A DNA stretch of 64,000 nt from Sinosporangium siamense. Its GTDB lineage: Bacteria; Actinomycetota; Actinomycetes; Streptosporangiales; Streptosporangiaceae. Below are positions 37,183-46,125 of this stretch, piece after piece. Where the stretch lies: NCBI RefSeq assembly GCF_016863435.1, contig NZ_BOOW01000026.1:1-64000 (forward strand), read 5' to 3'. The translations under genes were made by a program, and so were the position numbers. The notes under the pieces are model-generated. The model worked only from the letters and a program-made list of their open reading frames with translations. It ran no database searches and was not told where the DNA came from. Position 1 is the stretch's first letter; every line of letters starts with the position of its first letter.

Positions 37183-37788
37183 TCAGCCGGGGGACGGGCG
37201 GCCGAGCGCGCGGAGGATGAAGCCGGTGAGGCGGGTCTCGGCGTCGGGGAGGGTGCTGGAGCCCGCGAGGAGGGGGATGCGCTCGGAGCCGATGATCGCC
37301 AGGATGACGCGGGCGGTGGCGGGCACGTCGTCGGCCTGGAAGTCGCCCGAGGCGACCCCGCTCTCGATGATCTCGCACAGGACCCGCTGCATCGGGGCCA
37401 CGTGGTCGGCGAGGCGCTGGTAGGCGTCGGGCCCGAGGGTGGCGCCCAGATCGGCCGCGCCGGGATGGGGGTGGGCGAGGAGGCCCGCGAGCTGAAGGCG
37501 GACAAAGGCCCGCAGCCGCTCCCCCGGGGAGGCCCCCGCGGGCAGCTCGCGCTCGTAGCTCTCGATGAAGTAGCTGGTGACGCGCTCGGTGAAGGCCAGC
37601 AGCAGCGCGGCCTTGTCCGGATAGTAGTTGTAGAGCGCGGTGCGGGTGATGCCGGCCTCGCCCGCCACGTCGGTCAGCGAGATGGTGTCGATGCCCTGCT
37701 CACGCGAGAGCCGCGCGACCGCTTCGAGGATGCGGTCGCGGGTCTGCACACGGTGTTCGCCGATCGTGGCGGCGGAGATCCGGGGCAT
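37183..37788 (-). CDS. TetR/AcrR-family transcriptional regulator
   Basis: A 201-residue repressor. The N-terminal helix-turn-helix spans about 17-63 (RDRILEAVARLSREQGIDTISLTDVAGEAGITRTALYNYYPDKAALL in outline). The C-terminal ligand-binding half is poorly conserved, as normal. It sits directly upstream of a DHA2 exporter and is its likely regulator. I did not find a convincing palindromic operator in the 50-base gap or just upstream of the gene. Confidence 0.92.
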   Translation of the reverse strand: MPRISAATIGEHRVQTRDRILEAVARLSREQGIDTISLTDVAGEAGITRTALYNYYPDKAALLLAFTERVTSYFIESYERELPAGASPGERLRAFVRLQLAGLLAHPHPGAADLGATLGPDAYQRLADHVAPMQRVLCEIIESGVASGDFQADDVPATARVILAIIGSERIPLLAGSSTLPDAETRLTGFILRALGRPSPG

Positions 37789-37839
37789 GCTCCCATCGTC
37801 GCACAGGTAGTCGCGGTTCGTGTTGTCCGCGAAGGGCGG

Positions 37840-38490
37840 TCAGGCCGCGGTTTCTGTGCGGAGTGCGCGGCCGAGGTCGGTCAGCACCTCGGTGTTGAGC
37901 TGGTAGGCGAGCCGGGTTTCGCGGATGATGCGCTGCTTCTCGTCGTCGCCGATCGGCATGGCGTCGAGTTTGCCGCGGTATTCCTGCTTGAAGCGGGGGA
38001 GGCTGCCGATGTCGAAGTAGTAGAAGTCAACACCCCCGCCGCGCTGGTAGCCGTAGATCTTCTGGAGCTCCATGCGAATGAACTGCCCGCCCGACATGTC
38101 GCCGAGGTAGCGCGTGTAGTGGTGGGCCACATAACCGCCCGGCCAGTCCGCCATCTGGTTCAGCCGCGCCACCAGGGTGAGGGTGGACTTGCTCGGTGTG
38201 ATCCTGTCCCGCCAGGACGGCCCGTAGACGGTGGTGAGGTCCCGCACGAGGGCCTCCTCCCGGAAGATCTCCGGGAGCACGAACGGCGCCGCCACCGGAT
38301 CGTCCGCCAGCGCCCGCCCCGCGCCGTCCAGCGCGACATAGGCGAAGTAGTGCTGGGCGATCATCTCCCCGTAGACCTCCGGGCTGAGCCGCCCGGCCAT
38401 CAGTTCCTTGAGGTAGATCCCGGCCTCGGCCTCCGAGTGGTCGCCCCAGGTGGCGTTCCTGAGGGTTTCGGAGAAGGGCGAATCGGTCAT
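37840..38490 (-). CDS. hmuO: heme oxygenase (biliverdin-producing)
   Basis: A 216-residue heme oxygenase of the HO-1/HmuO type. The proximal His is in WGDHSEAEAG, and the distal helix motif is RYLGDMSGGQFIR with its flexible glycines. The length is that of bacterial HmuO. It opens heme to biliverdin, CO and Fe2+, usually for iron supply. No heme uptake genes adjoin it and I see no obvious DtxR/IdeR box. The start has only a weak GAGTGAG site. It lies 51 bases upstream of the TetR gene on the same strand and might share transcription with it. Confidence 0.93.
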   Translation of the reverse strand: MTDSPFSETLRNATWGDHSEAEAGIYLKELMAGRLSPEVYGEMIAQHYFAYVALDGAGRALADDPVAAPFVLPEIFREEALVRDLTTVYGPSWRDRITPSKSTLTLVARLNQMADWPGGYVAHHYTRYLGDMSGGQFIRMELQKIYGYQRGGGVDFYYFDIGSLPRFKQEYRGKLDAMPIGDDEKQRIIRETRLAYQLNTEVLTDLGRALRTETAA

Positions 38491-38611
38491 ATAAGGCTCA
38501 CTCTGATCGCGCTGAGAGGCGTCGTACTGTGACCAGCCGTCACGTATGCTTTCACGACGAAGTGTCGCAATCTTTGGAGAAGCCCGTCAAGTAGATAACG
38601 ACACCCTGTCA

Positions 38612-39841
38612 TTAAAACCGCTTCAGCCGCCGCATGAGCACCGGTCCCACCCCCGCGGCCAGCACCAGGCCGAACGCCAGCCCCCACACGACGCGGAGCG
38701 CGATCCACCCCGCATCGGCCGGAGGCCCCAGCAGCCCCGGCACCACCGTGAACGGCGCCGCCGCCAGCACCGCCGCACTGAGCACCGTCTGATGCCACAG
38801 GAACAACGTCATCGCCGCCAGATTGACCAGCGCCACCACCGCCCACACCCCCGGGCGGCGCATGGCCCGCGCCAGCGGCCCGCGCACGAGCAGCGCCAGC
38901 CCCACCTGTGCCAGCCCGAAGCAGACCGCGGCCAGCGTGGGCGGAGACAGGTTGGACGCCCTCGCGCCCGTCACCCCCACCATGCTCGCCGGGTAGCCGA
39001 ACCCCGCCAGCAGCACCGCCATTCCCGCCGCCCCGCCCAGCAGCAGCCCCCACGCGGTCCACCGCCCGCCGAGCCCGCCGCGCGCCCAGGCGATGCCCAG
39101 CGTGTACGGCACGAGCCACGCGGCGGCCACGTTCACCCAGCCGAGGCCGGCCGGCCCGCCGGGCGTCAGCCGTACCACGTCGACGACCACGACCACGGCG
39201 ACCATCGCCCCCGCGGTGGCCGCGGGGTTGAGCCGCATCAGGGGCCGGGTCAGCGCCGTCACGGCGGTGAACACCGCGAGGAACCACAGCGGCCCCAGCG
39301 CGGGCATCGCCACCGCCCGGATCGAACGCGGGTGCATGCCGAGCCCCCACAGGACGAGGATCAGCACCGCCCAGCATGCCAGCAGCGGCACCACGGGCCC
39401 GAGCAGCCTCCGGAGGCGCGCCGTCACCCACGCGCCGCCGGCGCCGGGCGCGCGGCCGCTCAGGCTGCGGGCCGCGGCGTAACCGCCCACGAAGAAGAAC
39501 ACCGCGAGCGTTTGCAACACCCACGACAGGGGCGCGAGCGCGGGCTGGAAGGCCAGCGGGCTGGAGGTCGCCAGCCTGCCGGACTCGGTCGTGACCCAGC
39601 CTGTGACCAGCCAGTGGCCGAGCACCACCCCGCCGATCGCCAGGGCGCGCAACGCGTCGGCGGCCCGATCCCGCTCCGGCGGCGTCTCCGCGTCGAGCCG
39701 CACGGCCAGCTCCGCCCACCGCGCCCGGAGCCCGCCGCCCGCGCGGGCGGCGGGGGAGGGCTGCCGCGCCGGCACGGTGACCTCCGCCGGTTGGGAGGAA
39801 GCCGGCTGGGAGCAAGCCGTGGAGGAGTTCTCAGCGGACAC
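38612..39841 (-). CDS. membrane acyltransferase (acyltransferase_3 family)
   Basis: A 409-residue membrane protein with about ten helices. The family signature is the start of helix 1, DALRALAIGGVVLGHWLV, where the His after helix entry is the catalytic-type residue, and FFFVGGYAAARSL. Residues 1-60 form a low-complexity cytoplasmic tail. Members O-acylate sugars, lipids or peptidoglycan at the membrane. It begins 11 bases before the end of the secreted hydrolase gene, so the two are translationally coupled and may act on the same envelope substrate. Confidence 0.88.
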   Translation of the reverse strand: MSAENSSTACSQPASSQPAEVTVPARQPSPAARAGGGLRARWAELAVRLDAETPPERDRAADALRALAIGGVVLGHWLVTGWVTTESGRLATSSPLAFQPALAPLSWVLQTLAVFFFVGGYAAARSLSGRAPGAGGAWVTARLRRLLGPVVPLLACWAVLILVLWGLGMHPRSIRAVAMPALGPLWFLAVFTAVTALTRPLMRLNPAATAGAMVAVVVVVDVVRLTPGGPAGLGWVNVAAAWLVPYTLGIAWARGGLGGRWTAWGLLLGGAAGMAVLLAGFGYPASMVGVTGARASNLSPPTLAAVCFGLAQVGLALLVRGPLARAMRRPGVWAVVALVNLAAMTLFLWHQTVLSAAVLAAAPFTVVPGLLGPPADAGWIALRVVWGLAFGLVLAAGVGPVLMRRLKRF

Positions 39842-40586
39842 GGCTCACCTCCGAGACGCGGCCGAGCGCGATCAGGGTCAGGTTGCGCAGCGACTCCGAT
39901 CCCGGTCGCAGGTAGTCACTGTGACCGGCGCCCCCGGTCACGAACCGGTGCGCTCCGAACGAGGGCTCCGTGGGATCCTTCCCGAATCCAAACGGCCCGA
40001 TCCTGACGTTCGGGACATTGCGGATCCCGTCCGCGCTCCCGAGCCCCGCCCACAGCCGCACCCCGCCGAGCTCCCGCGCGTGATCCACGGTGAGCCCCGG
40101 GCTGCCGTAGACCGCCATGTCGGCCACCGCCGTACCGCGGACCGCCTTGGCGCACACGACCGATCCGTAGCTGTGGCAGAGCAGCGTCACCCGCTTGCCC
40201 GCGAGCCCCGCGATCGTCTCCCGCAGCGCCGCGGCGCCGTCCTCTGCCGCGTCGTCCATGGCGACGGCGAGGCTGCGGGTCGCAGGGACGTCGTAGCCGA
40301 GCCAGGCCACCACGGCGAGGCCCGGATCCTCCCCGAGCCTGCGCGCCTCGGCCAGCAGCGCCTTCGCGCCGCCTCCGGGGGTGCTGTACGGCTTGGCGCC
40401 CCGCCGTTCGAAGGTCGCGACCGTGGTGTCCGAGCCTGGCACGACGATCGCCACGCCGCGCGCGGCGGCGAGGTCGCCGTAGACGCGGATCAGCCGCTCC
40501 CCGGGCCCGTCACGTCCGCCCGCGGCGGTCATCGTGAGTATGGTCGTGGCGGCCAGGGCGACCGCCGTGAGCACCTTCCAGCGCAT
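39831..40586 (-). CDS. secreted alpha/beta hydrolase
   Basis: A 251-residue exported serine hydrolase. From ATG 40586 it begins with a signal-type segment, MRWKVLTAVALAATTILTMTAAG. The nucleophile elbow is LLCHSYGSVVCAKAV near residue 139 (CHSYGS), and a late GAHRFVTGGAGHSDYL supplies the likely catalytic His. The pattern is that of DUF1023-like actinomycete hydrolases. The upstream ATG codons in frame lack ribosome sites, while GGGGG precedes 40586 by a few bases. First gene of the hydrolase-acyltransferase pair. Confidence 0.82.
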   Translation of the reverse strand: MRWKVLTAVALAATTILTMTAAGGRDGPGERLIRVYGDLAAARGVAIVVPGSDTTVATFERRGAKPYSTPGGGAKALLAEARRLGEDPGLAVVAWLGYDVPATRSLAVAMDDAAEDGAAALRETIAGLAGKRVTLLCHSYGSVVCAKAVRGTAVADMAVYGSPGLTVDHARELGGVRLWAGLGSADGIRNVPNVRIGPFGFGKDPTEPSFGAHRFVTGGAGHSDYLRPGSESLRNLTLIALGRVSEVSRVR

Positions 40587-40714
40587 GTGAGCCCCCATCC
40601 CGAATCCCAACTTTCGGGGCAAGAGGCTAGAAATCACCGCAGGTGGCGCGCGTCACCGCAGTGAGTGATCTTTCTTGTCACACCCAGGTGGGACCGGCGG
40701 TGCACGACAGTCCT

Positions 40715-41377
40715 TCAGGAGGGCCGGACCAGCCCGCTCTCGTAGGCGTAGACGATGGCCTGGGCGCGGTCGCGCAGGCCCAGTTTGGTCAGCATGCGGC
40801 CGACGTGGGTCTTGACGGTCTGCTCCGAGATGTAGAGCCGCTCGGCGATCTCCAGGTTGGCCAGCCCCTGGGCCACGAGGGTGAGCACCTCGGTCTCGCG
40901 TTCGGTGAGATGCCCGACCTTGCGCGGCGACGGCGAGCGCGGCCCGCCCAGGCGGACGAACTCCGCGATCAGCCGCCTGGTCACCGAGGGGGCGAGCAGC
41001 GCGTCGCCCGCCGCGACCACCCGCACCGCCTCGACGAGCTCCTGAGCGGAGGCGTCCTTGAGCAGGAAGCCGCTGGCCCCGGCGCGCAGCGCCTCGAACA
41101 CATAGTCGTCCAGGTCGAATGTCGTGAGGATGAGCACCTTGAACGGGCTGCCGGGCTCCCCGCCGAGGAGCTTTCTCGTGGCGGTCAGCCCGTCCATCAC
41201 GGGCATGCGCACGTCCATCAGGATCACGTCGGGCGACAATTCGGCCGCCAGCTCGACGGCCTGCGCCCCGTCGGCGGCCTCGCCCACCACCTCGATGTCG
41301 GGCTGGGTGCCGAGGAACACGCGGAACCCCGTGCGCACCATGCCCTGGTCGTCGGCGATCAGCACTCTGACGGTCAC
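40715..41377 (-). CDS. NarL/LuxR-type response regulator
   Basis: A 220-residue two-component regulator. The receiver domain (about 1-120) has DDQGMVRTG at the acidic pocket, the phosphorylated Asp in VILMDVRMP near residue 54, and the conserved Lys in FLLKDA. The output domain is a LuxR helix-turn-helix, LTERETEVLTLVAQGLANLEIAERL and QTVKTHVGRML. Its start overlaps the kinase stop by four bases, so kinase and regulator form one unit. Targets are unknown; the hydrolase-acyltransferase pair downstream on the same strand is a candidate. Confidence 0.95.
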   Translation of the reverse strand: MTVRVLIADDQGMVRTGFRVFLGTQPDIEVVGEAADGAQAVELAAELSPDVILMDVRMPVMDGLTATRKLLGGEPGSPFKVLILTTFDLDDYVFEALRAGASGFLLKDASAQELVEAVRVVAAGDALLAPSVTRRLIAEFVRLGGPRSPSPRKVGHLTERETEVLTLVAQGLANLEIAERLYISEQTVKTHVGRMLTKLGLRDRAQAIVYAYESGLVRPS

Positions 41378-42687
41378 CGCACCCCCTCATCCGCGATCGG
41401 CAGCCTAGCGGTCACGGCGAACCCCCCGCCCGGGGTAGGCCGCGCCATCAGGGTGCCGCCCAGCATCGTCGCCCGCTCCACCATGCCGATCAGCCCGTGG
41501 CCCGGCCCCGCCCTGTCCTTGGCGGCCTCGGGCGGGGTGGCCGGGGGGCCGTTCTCGATCCGCAGCAGCAGGTCGGCGGACCCGCGTTCGATCGTGAGGG
41601 TGACGGCGGACCCGGGGGCGTGGCGCATGGCGTTGCTCAGCGACTCCTGCACGATGCGATAGGCCGACAGCCCGACGGAGGCGGGGAGATCGCCGATGTC
41701 GCCCGCCGAGGAGGCCGTGACGGACAACCCCGCCGCGCGCGCGTTGACTACCAGCTCGGGAAGCCGCCGCAGGTCGGGCTGCGGGGCCGTGTCGCGCCTG
41801 CCCTCCTCGTCGCGCAGCACGCCGAGCACACGCCGCATCTCGGCCAGCGCCTCCAGGGACATGCTCCGGATCTCCTTCAGCCCGGCTTCCAGTTCGCGCG
41901 GATCCCCCGCCGCGCGCAGCGGCGCCGCCTCGGCCTGGATGGCGATCACCGACATGTGGTGGGCCACGACGTCGTGCAGTTCCCTGGCGATGCGCGATCG
42001 CTCCTCGAGTACGGCACGAGCCGCCTCGGCCTCCTCGGCACGCTCGGCCTCGCCTTCGAGGCTCCGCCGTACCCGGACGGTGTGGCCGAACACTCCGATC
42101 AGGGAGAAGAGGAATATGCCCGGCAGGAGCGCGGCGGAGTTCCACGTCAGCGTGGTCAGGGTCGTGAGCACGCAGACGACGGCGGTGATCTCGCCCTTGC
42201 AGCGCACCGCCACGGAGTAGACGCAGAGCGAGATGACGATATAGATCGGGTAGTAGATCTGGCTGGTGGGGTGCGAGTTCCAGAAGAGCACCATCGCGAT
42301 CACGGAGAGCCGCCAGGCGCCCAGCGGCCAGCGGGTCCGCAGGATCAGCGGCAGCACGCCGAAGAGCAGCGGCAGGAGCCACCGTTCGAGGTCGAAAGGG
42401 GCGATCACCAGTCCGCTTCCGGGGTTACGCCCATTGAGGAGGAGTGGCGTCCGGCTCATCAGCTCGTCCGCGCTCACAACGGTGAGCACGAGGGCCGCCA
42501 GCACGTCGGCCGCGAAGACCAGGTCGATCCTCCTGCCGGCGAACAGGCGGCCGGGCAGGGTGATGAGCAAGCCGGGCCGGCGGGGGACGGGCGGGTCGAC
42601 CCGCCCGCCGACCAGCGCGGCCGGCACTGCCGACACCAGCCGCACCAGCCTGCTGCTCTTGACGGGGGACGCGGTGCGGGCGGTCAC
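41374..42687 (-). CDS. sensor histidine kinase (HisKA_3)
   Basis: A 437-residue membrane kinase. About five hydrophobic helices lie between residues 55 and 210, with very little extracytoplasmic sequence, so it probably senses a membrane or intracellular signal. The HisKA_3 motif ERSRIARELHDVVAHHMSVI holds the phospho-accepting His near 240. The GHKL ATPase domain follows, with IVQESLSNAMRHA (N box) and GHGLIGMVERA (G box). This is the DesK/NarX-like architecture partnering NarL-type regulators, here encoded immediately downstream. Confidence 0.94.
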   Translation of the reverse strand: MTARTASPVKSSRLVRLVSAVPAALVGGRVDPPVPRRPGLLITLPGRLFAGRRIDLVFAADVLAALVLTVVSADELMSRTPLLLNGRNPGSGLVIAPFDLERWLLPLLFGVLPLILRTRWPLGAWRLSVIAMVLFWNSHPTSQIYYPIYIVISLCVYSVAVRCKGEITAVVCVLTTLTTLTWNSAALLPGIFLFSLIGVFGHTVRVRRSLEGEAERAEEAEAARAVLEERSRIARELHDVVAHHMSVIAIQAEAAPLRAAGDPRELEAGLKEIRSMSLEALAEMRRVLGVLRDEEGRRDTAPQPDLRRLPELVVNARAAGLSVTASSAGDIGDLPASVGLSAYRIVQESLSNAMRHAPGSAVTLTIERGSADLLLRIENGPPATPPEAAKDRAGPGHGLIGMVERATMLGGTLMARPTPGGGFAVTARLPIADEGVR

Positions 42688-42891
42688 CGGACGAGTCTAG
42701 GTTCGCTGCTTCCGGGGCGTCGTCGCCCCTGAGGGTGACCTCGCGCGTGCCACCTGAGAGTGACGGCGATGACTTGAGTACGGTGATCCAGAGACGGCGT
42801 CCAGTGATGATCGACGTTTGTTCACTGTCACCGTAATTCTCGGGTGGCGGCGCCGCTGTTCATTCGCTCTCCAGCGCGAGGACAACGACCG

Positions 42892-45800
42892 ATGCGTAAA
42901 CTGCGCTGTCTTCTCATCGCCGCCGCGCTGTGTTATCCGGCTCTCGCCGTATCCCTCGTCCCCGCCGCACAGGCGGGCCGGCTCTCCTATCCGCGTCAGC
43001 CCGTCGCCACCGGGCACGGCGGGGCCGTCGCCACCGAGCACCCGCTCGCCTCGCGGGCGGCCATCGACGTGCTGAACGCCGGCGGCAACGCGGTGGACGC
43101 CGCGGTCGCCGCCTCGGCGGTGCAAAGCGTGGTGCGGCCCTTCTCCGGCGGCATCGGCGGGGGCGGCTTTATGCAGGTCTACCGCAAGGCCACCAACACG
43201 TTCACCGTCCTGGACCACCGCAGCGCCGCCGCCGCGTCCTTCAACGCGCGGAGCTTCGTCGACCCGGTCACCGGCAGGCCGCACCACGAGGACACCGTCG
43301 TGAACAGCGGCCCGGCCGCCGGCGTGCCCGGGGTGGTGAAGGCGTGGGAGCATGCGGTGAGGCAATACGGCTCCGGCATGTCGCTGGCCACCCTTCTCCG
43401 GCCCGCCGTCCAGATCGCCGAGCGGGGTTTCCTGTCGGACGCCAACCTGGTGCGGGAGATCACCGAGAACGCCGCGCGGTTCTGCGCGTTCCCCGGCACC
43501 AAGGCCCTCTACCTCAACGCGGACTGCTCGGTGCCGCCGGCCGGGACGCTGATCCGGAACCCCGGCCTGGCGGCGACCTATCAGGCTATCGGCACCCAGG
43601 GGAGCAGCGCGTTCTACCAGGGCGCGATCGCCCGGTCGATCGCCGGCACCGTCAACACGCCGCCGGCCGCGCCAAACCCGCCGTTCCCGATCCTCGCGGG
43701 CTCGATGACCGCGGCCGACCTCAGCGGCTATCGGGTGCACGAATATCCGGCACAGACCGTGGACTACCGCGGCTACAAGGTGCACCTGGCCCCGCCGCCC
43801 GCGAGCGGGGTGACCGTCGGACAGGCGCTGAATATCCTTGAGGGCTACGACCTGGCCAATATGCCACGGGCACAGGCACTGCACTATTACCTGGAGGCGT
43901 CCCGGCGGGCCTTCGCCGACCAGCAGACCTATCTCGGCGACCCGGCGACCCACCGGCCGGCGATGCCCCTCACGGGTCTGCTGTCGGACCGCTACGCCGA
44001 GCAGGTGCGGCAGCGCATCGCCGACACCAGCCCGCAGCGCGTCGTACCGCCGGGCGATCCCTGGCCATATGACGCCGACCCCGCGAAAACCGTCGCACCG
44101 GCCCCCGCCGCCGGCAAGCGGACGGTCTCGGCCGGCTTCACCGGACTCGCCGACGCGAGCACCTGGGAGAGCGGGCCCGGCTTCACCACCACGGCCAAGG
44201 GCGGCACCGGCACGACCATCGACGTCAGAGGCGAGGCCGGGGTCATGCGGCTGGGCGCCGCGGCCGGCTCCTACGCACGCGCCGAGACGGACATGGCGCC
44301 GGTCGCCGACTCCGAGCTGCTGACCCGCTTCAAGATCGACGATCTGGGCGGTGACCGCCGGCTGCGCTTCTGGCTGCGCGCCGGTACCTGGAAGCACGCC
44401 ACCTCGCCCGCCGGCGGTTATGCGGTCGAGATCAACGCGGCGGCCGACACCGTCAGGCTGATCCGCGCCCGCGACGGCCAGGCGGTGCGCGGGCTCGCCA
44501 CCTTCCCCTACCGGCGCACGACAGGCTGGCAGTGGCTGCGCTTCAGCGTGGAGGGGGACAAGCTCAAGCTGCGCATCTGGGCGGACGGCAGGAGCGAGCC
44601 GCGCCAGACCTGGACCGGCACGCTGACCGACACCTCGGTGCCCGGCAAGGGCAAGGCCCTGGTGTCGGCGATCGAGCTGACCGGCGGAGCGAGCGGCGGC
44701 GCCTTCAGCGTCGACGACCTCAAGGTCACCGACCAACGCCCGGTCGCCTTCGAGGCCGCGTTCACCGGCATGCGGAACGGCGTGAACCGGAACACCGGCG
44801 GCCGGTTCACCACCGCCTCCGGCAACGGCGTGAGCAGCCCCGGCGCCGCCGCCGACGTCCGCGGCGAGACCGGCCGCCTGCACCTGGACGGCCCCAAGTT
44901 CTCCTACGCCAGGGCCGAGGCCGTCGCGCCGCAGCTCACCGACGGCGAACTGCTCGTGCGCTTCCGGGTGCCCGATCCAGGCGGCGACCGCCGCCTGCGG
45001 TTCTGGCTGCGCGCCGGCGACTGGAACACCCTCGTCACCCCGAGCCACGGCTACGGCCTGGAGATCAAGTCCACGACGGACCAGAACGAGCAGAACATCA
45101 GGCTCCTGCGAATCAAGCAGGGCAGCTCGCCGTTCACGCTCACCGGGATCCACCACGCCATGCCGCCCGGCCGGCAGTGGCTGCGTTTCCGGGCCGACGG
45201 CGAGGGCCTGCGCGCCAAGATCTGGGCCGACGGGGCGCAGGAGCCGCACGACTGGCAGATCCAGCGCGCCGACACCGAGATCACCGGACCGGGCAGACTG
45301 CTGATCGGCGCCACGGAGCCGGCGGGCGGCGACTTCCACGTGGACGATGTGACCCTCTACGACCGCGACGCCCTGGACAGCGGCGGGGCCGCCGCCGCCC
45401 AGGACAACGGCTCGACCATCCACCTCACCGTGGCCGACTCCGCCGGCAACATCGTCGCCTACACCCACACGCTCGGCGCGATCGGCGGCAACGGCATGGT
45501 CGTGCCCGGCCGCGGCTTCCTGCTGAACAACGAGCTCAGCGGGCGCCCGGGCGCGCTCACCCCGCCCGGGCACCCGAACGCGCCGCGCGGCGGCATGCGC
45601 CCGCTCAGCACCCAGTCACCCACCATCGTCACCAAGAACGGCGACCCCGTGCTCGCCCTCGGCACGCCCGGCGGCGGCACCATCGTCACCACGGTGCTGC
45701 AAATCCTGATCAACCACATCGACTTCGGCATGACGCTGCCGGACGCCGTGGCCGCGCCCCGGCTGAGCCAGCGCAACGACAACCCGCAGGGCAACACGCA

Positions 45801-45996
45801 GATCGAGCAGGCGTTCGCGGGCACCCCGGAACACAAGGCACTGGGCACCGACCACGATCAGCTCTTCGACATCAGCACACTCACGTACGGCATAGGCGCG
45901 GTCAACGCCATCACCTATCTGCCGGCCGGTCAGATCCAGGCGGTCTCGGAACCGGTGCGGCGAGGAGGCGGCAGCGCGATGACACAGCTCCCGTAA
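42892..45996 (+). CDS. ggt: secreted gamma-glutamyltranspeptidase with two inserted beta-type domains
   Basis: A 1,034-residue GGT, nearly twice the usual 570-600. A signal peptide (1-30) precedes the large-subunit region (about 31-400), with the substrate-binding Arg in LDHRSAA. Two homologous repeats of about 200 residues follow, roughly 414-614 and 621-823. Both contain SYARAE, GDRRLRFWLRAG and WLRF and resemble secreted carbohydrate- or polymer-binding beta-sandwich domains. The enzyme then resumes with the small subunit at Thr842 in GSTIHLTVAD, the self-cleaving nucleophile, then LLNNEL and GTPGGGTIVTTVLQ. The insertion therefore sits in the maturation linker. The usual Asp after LLNN is replaced (ELSG). 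Expected roles are glutathione or gamma-glutamyl peptide breakdown or capsule-type transpeptidation outside the cell. GAGGAC lies eight bases before the ATG. Confidence 0.9.
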   Translation: MRKLRCLLIAAALCYPALAVSLVPAAQAGRLSYPRQPVATGHGGAVATEHPLASRAAIDVLNAGGNAVDAAVAASAVQSVVRPFSGGIGGGGFMQVYRKATNTFTVLDHRSAAAASFNARSFVDPVTGRPHHEDTVVNSGPAAGVPGVVKAWEHAVRQYGSGMSLATLLRPAVQIAERGFLSDANLVREITENAARFCAFPGTKALYLNADCSVPPAGTLIRNPGLAATYQAIGTQGSSAFYQGAIARSIAGTVNTPPAAPNPPFPILAGSMTAADLSGYRVHEYPAQTVDYRGYKVHLAPPPASGVTVGQALNILEGYDLANMPRAQALHYYLEASRRAFADQQTYLGDPATHRPAMPLTGLLSDRYAEQVRQRIADTSPQRVVPPGDPWPYDADPAKTVAPAPAAGKRTVSAGFTGLADASTWESGPGFTTTAKGGTGTTIDVRGEAGVMRLGAAAGSYARAETDMAPVADSELLTRFKIDDLGGDRRLRFWLRAGTWKHATSPAGGYAVEINAAADTVRLIRARDGQAVRGLATFPYRRTTGWQWLRFSVEGDKLKLRIWADGRSEPRQTWTGTLTDTSVPGKGKALVSAIELTGGASGGAFSVDDLKVTDQRPVAFEAAFTGMRNGVNRNTGGRFTTASGNGVSSPGAAADVRGETGRLHLDGPKFSYARAEAVAPQLTDGELLVRFRVPDPGGDRRLRFWLRAGDWNTLVTPSHGYGLEIKSTTDQNEQNIRLLRIKQGSSPFTLTGIHHAMPPGRQWLRFRADGEGLRAKIWADGAQEPHDWQIQRADTEITGPGRLLIGATEPAGGDFHVDDVTLYDRDALDSGGAAAAQDNGSTIHLTVADSAGNIVAYTHTLGAIGGNGMVVPGRGFLLNNELSGRPGALTPPGHPNAPRGGMRPLSTQSPTIVTKNGDPVLALGTPGGGTIVTTVLQILINHIDFGMTLPDAVAAPRLSQRNDNPQGNTQIEQAFAGTPEHKALGTDHDQLFDISTLTYGIGAVNAITYLPAGQIQAVSEPVRRGGGSAMTQLP

Positions 45997-46125
45997 CCGC
46001 TCCCCTGGGAACGGCGCGGGCCGGCCCTCGACGGCGGGGCGGCAACCGTCGCCGAGCGCGCGTGTGCGGTGCGGGAGCCGGCGGCGACGAGCACGTCACG
46101 GATGATCACGGTGTGCATCCGCGGC

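Noticed and set aside
42773-42779. CTTGAGT upstream of the GGT gene as a possible HspR site
   Set aside because: Only one half-site; the second arm of the HAIR element is missing.
42697-45573. A 958-codon open frame opposite the GGT gene
   Set aside because: It is the antisense shadow of a high-GC gene; the translation is low-complexity Gly/Arg/Ala/Val with no motif, while the plus strand holds a clear enzyme.
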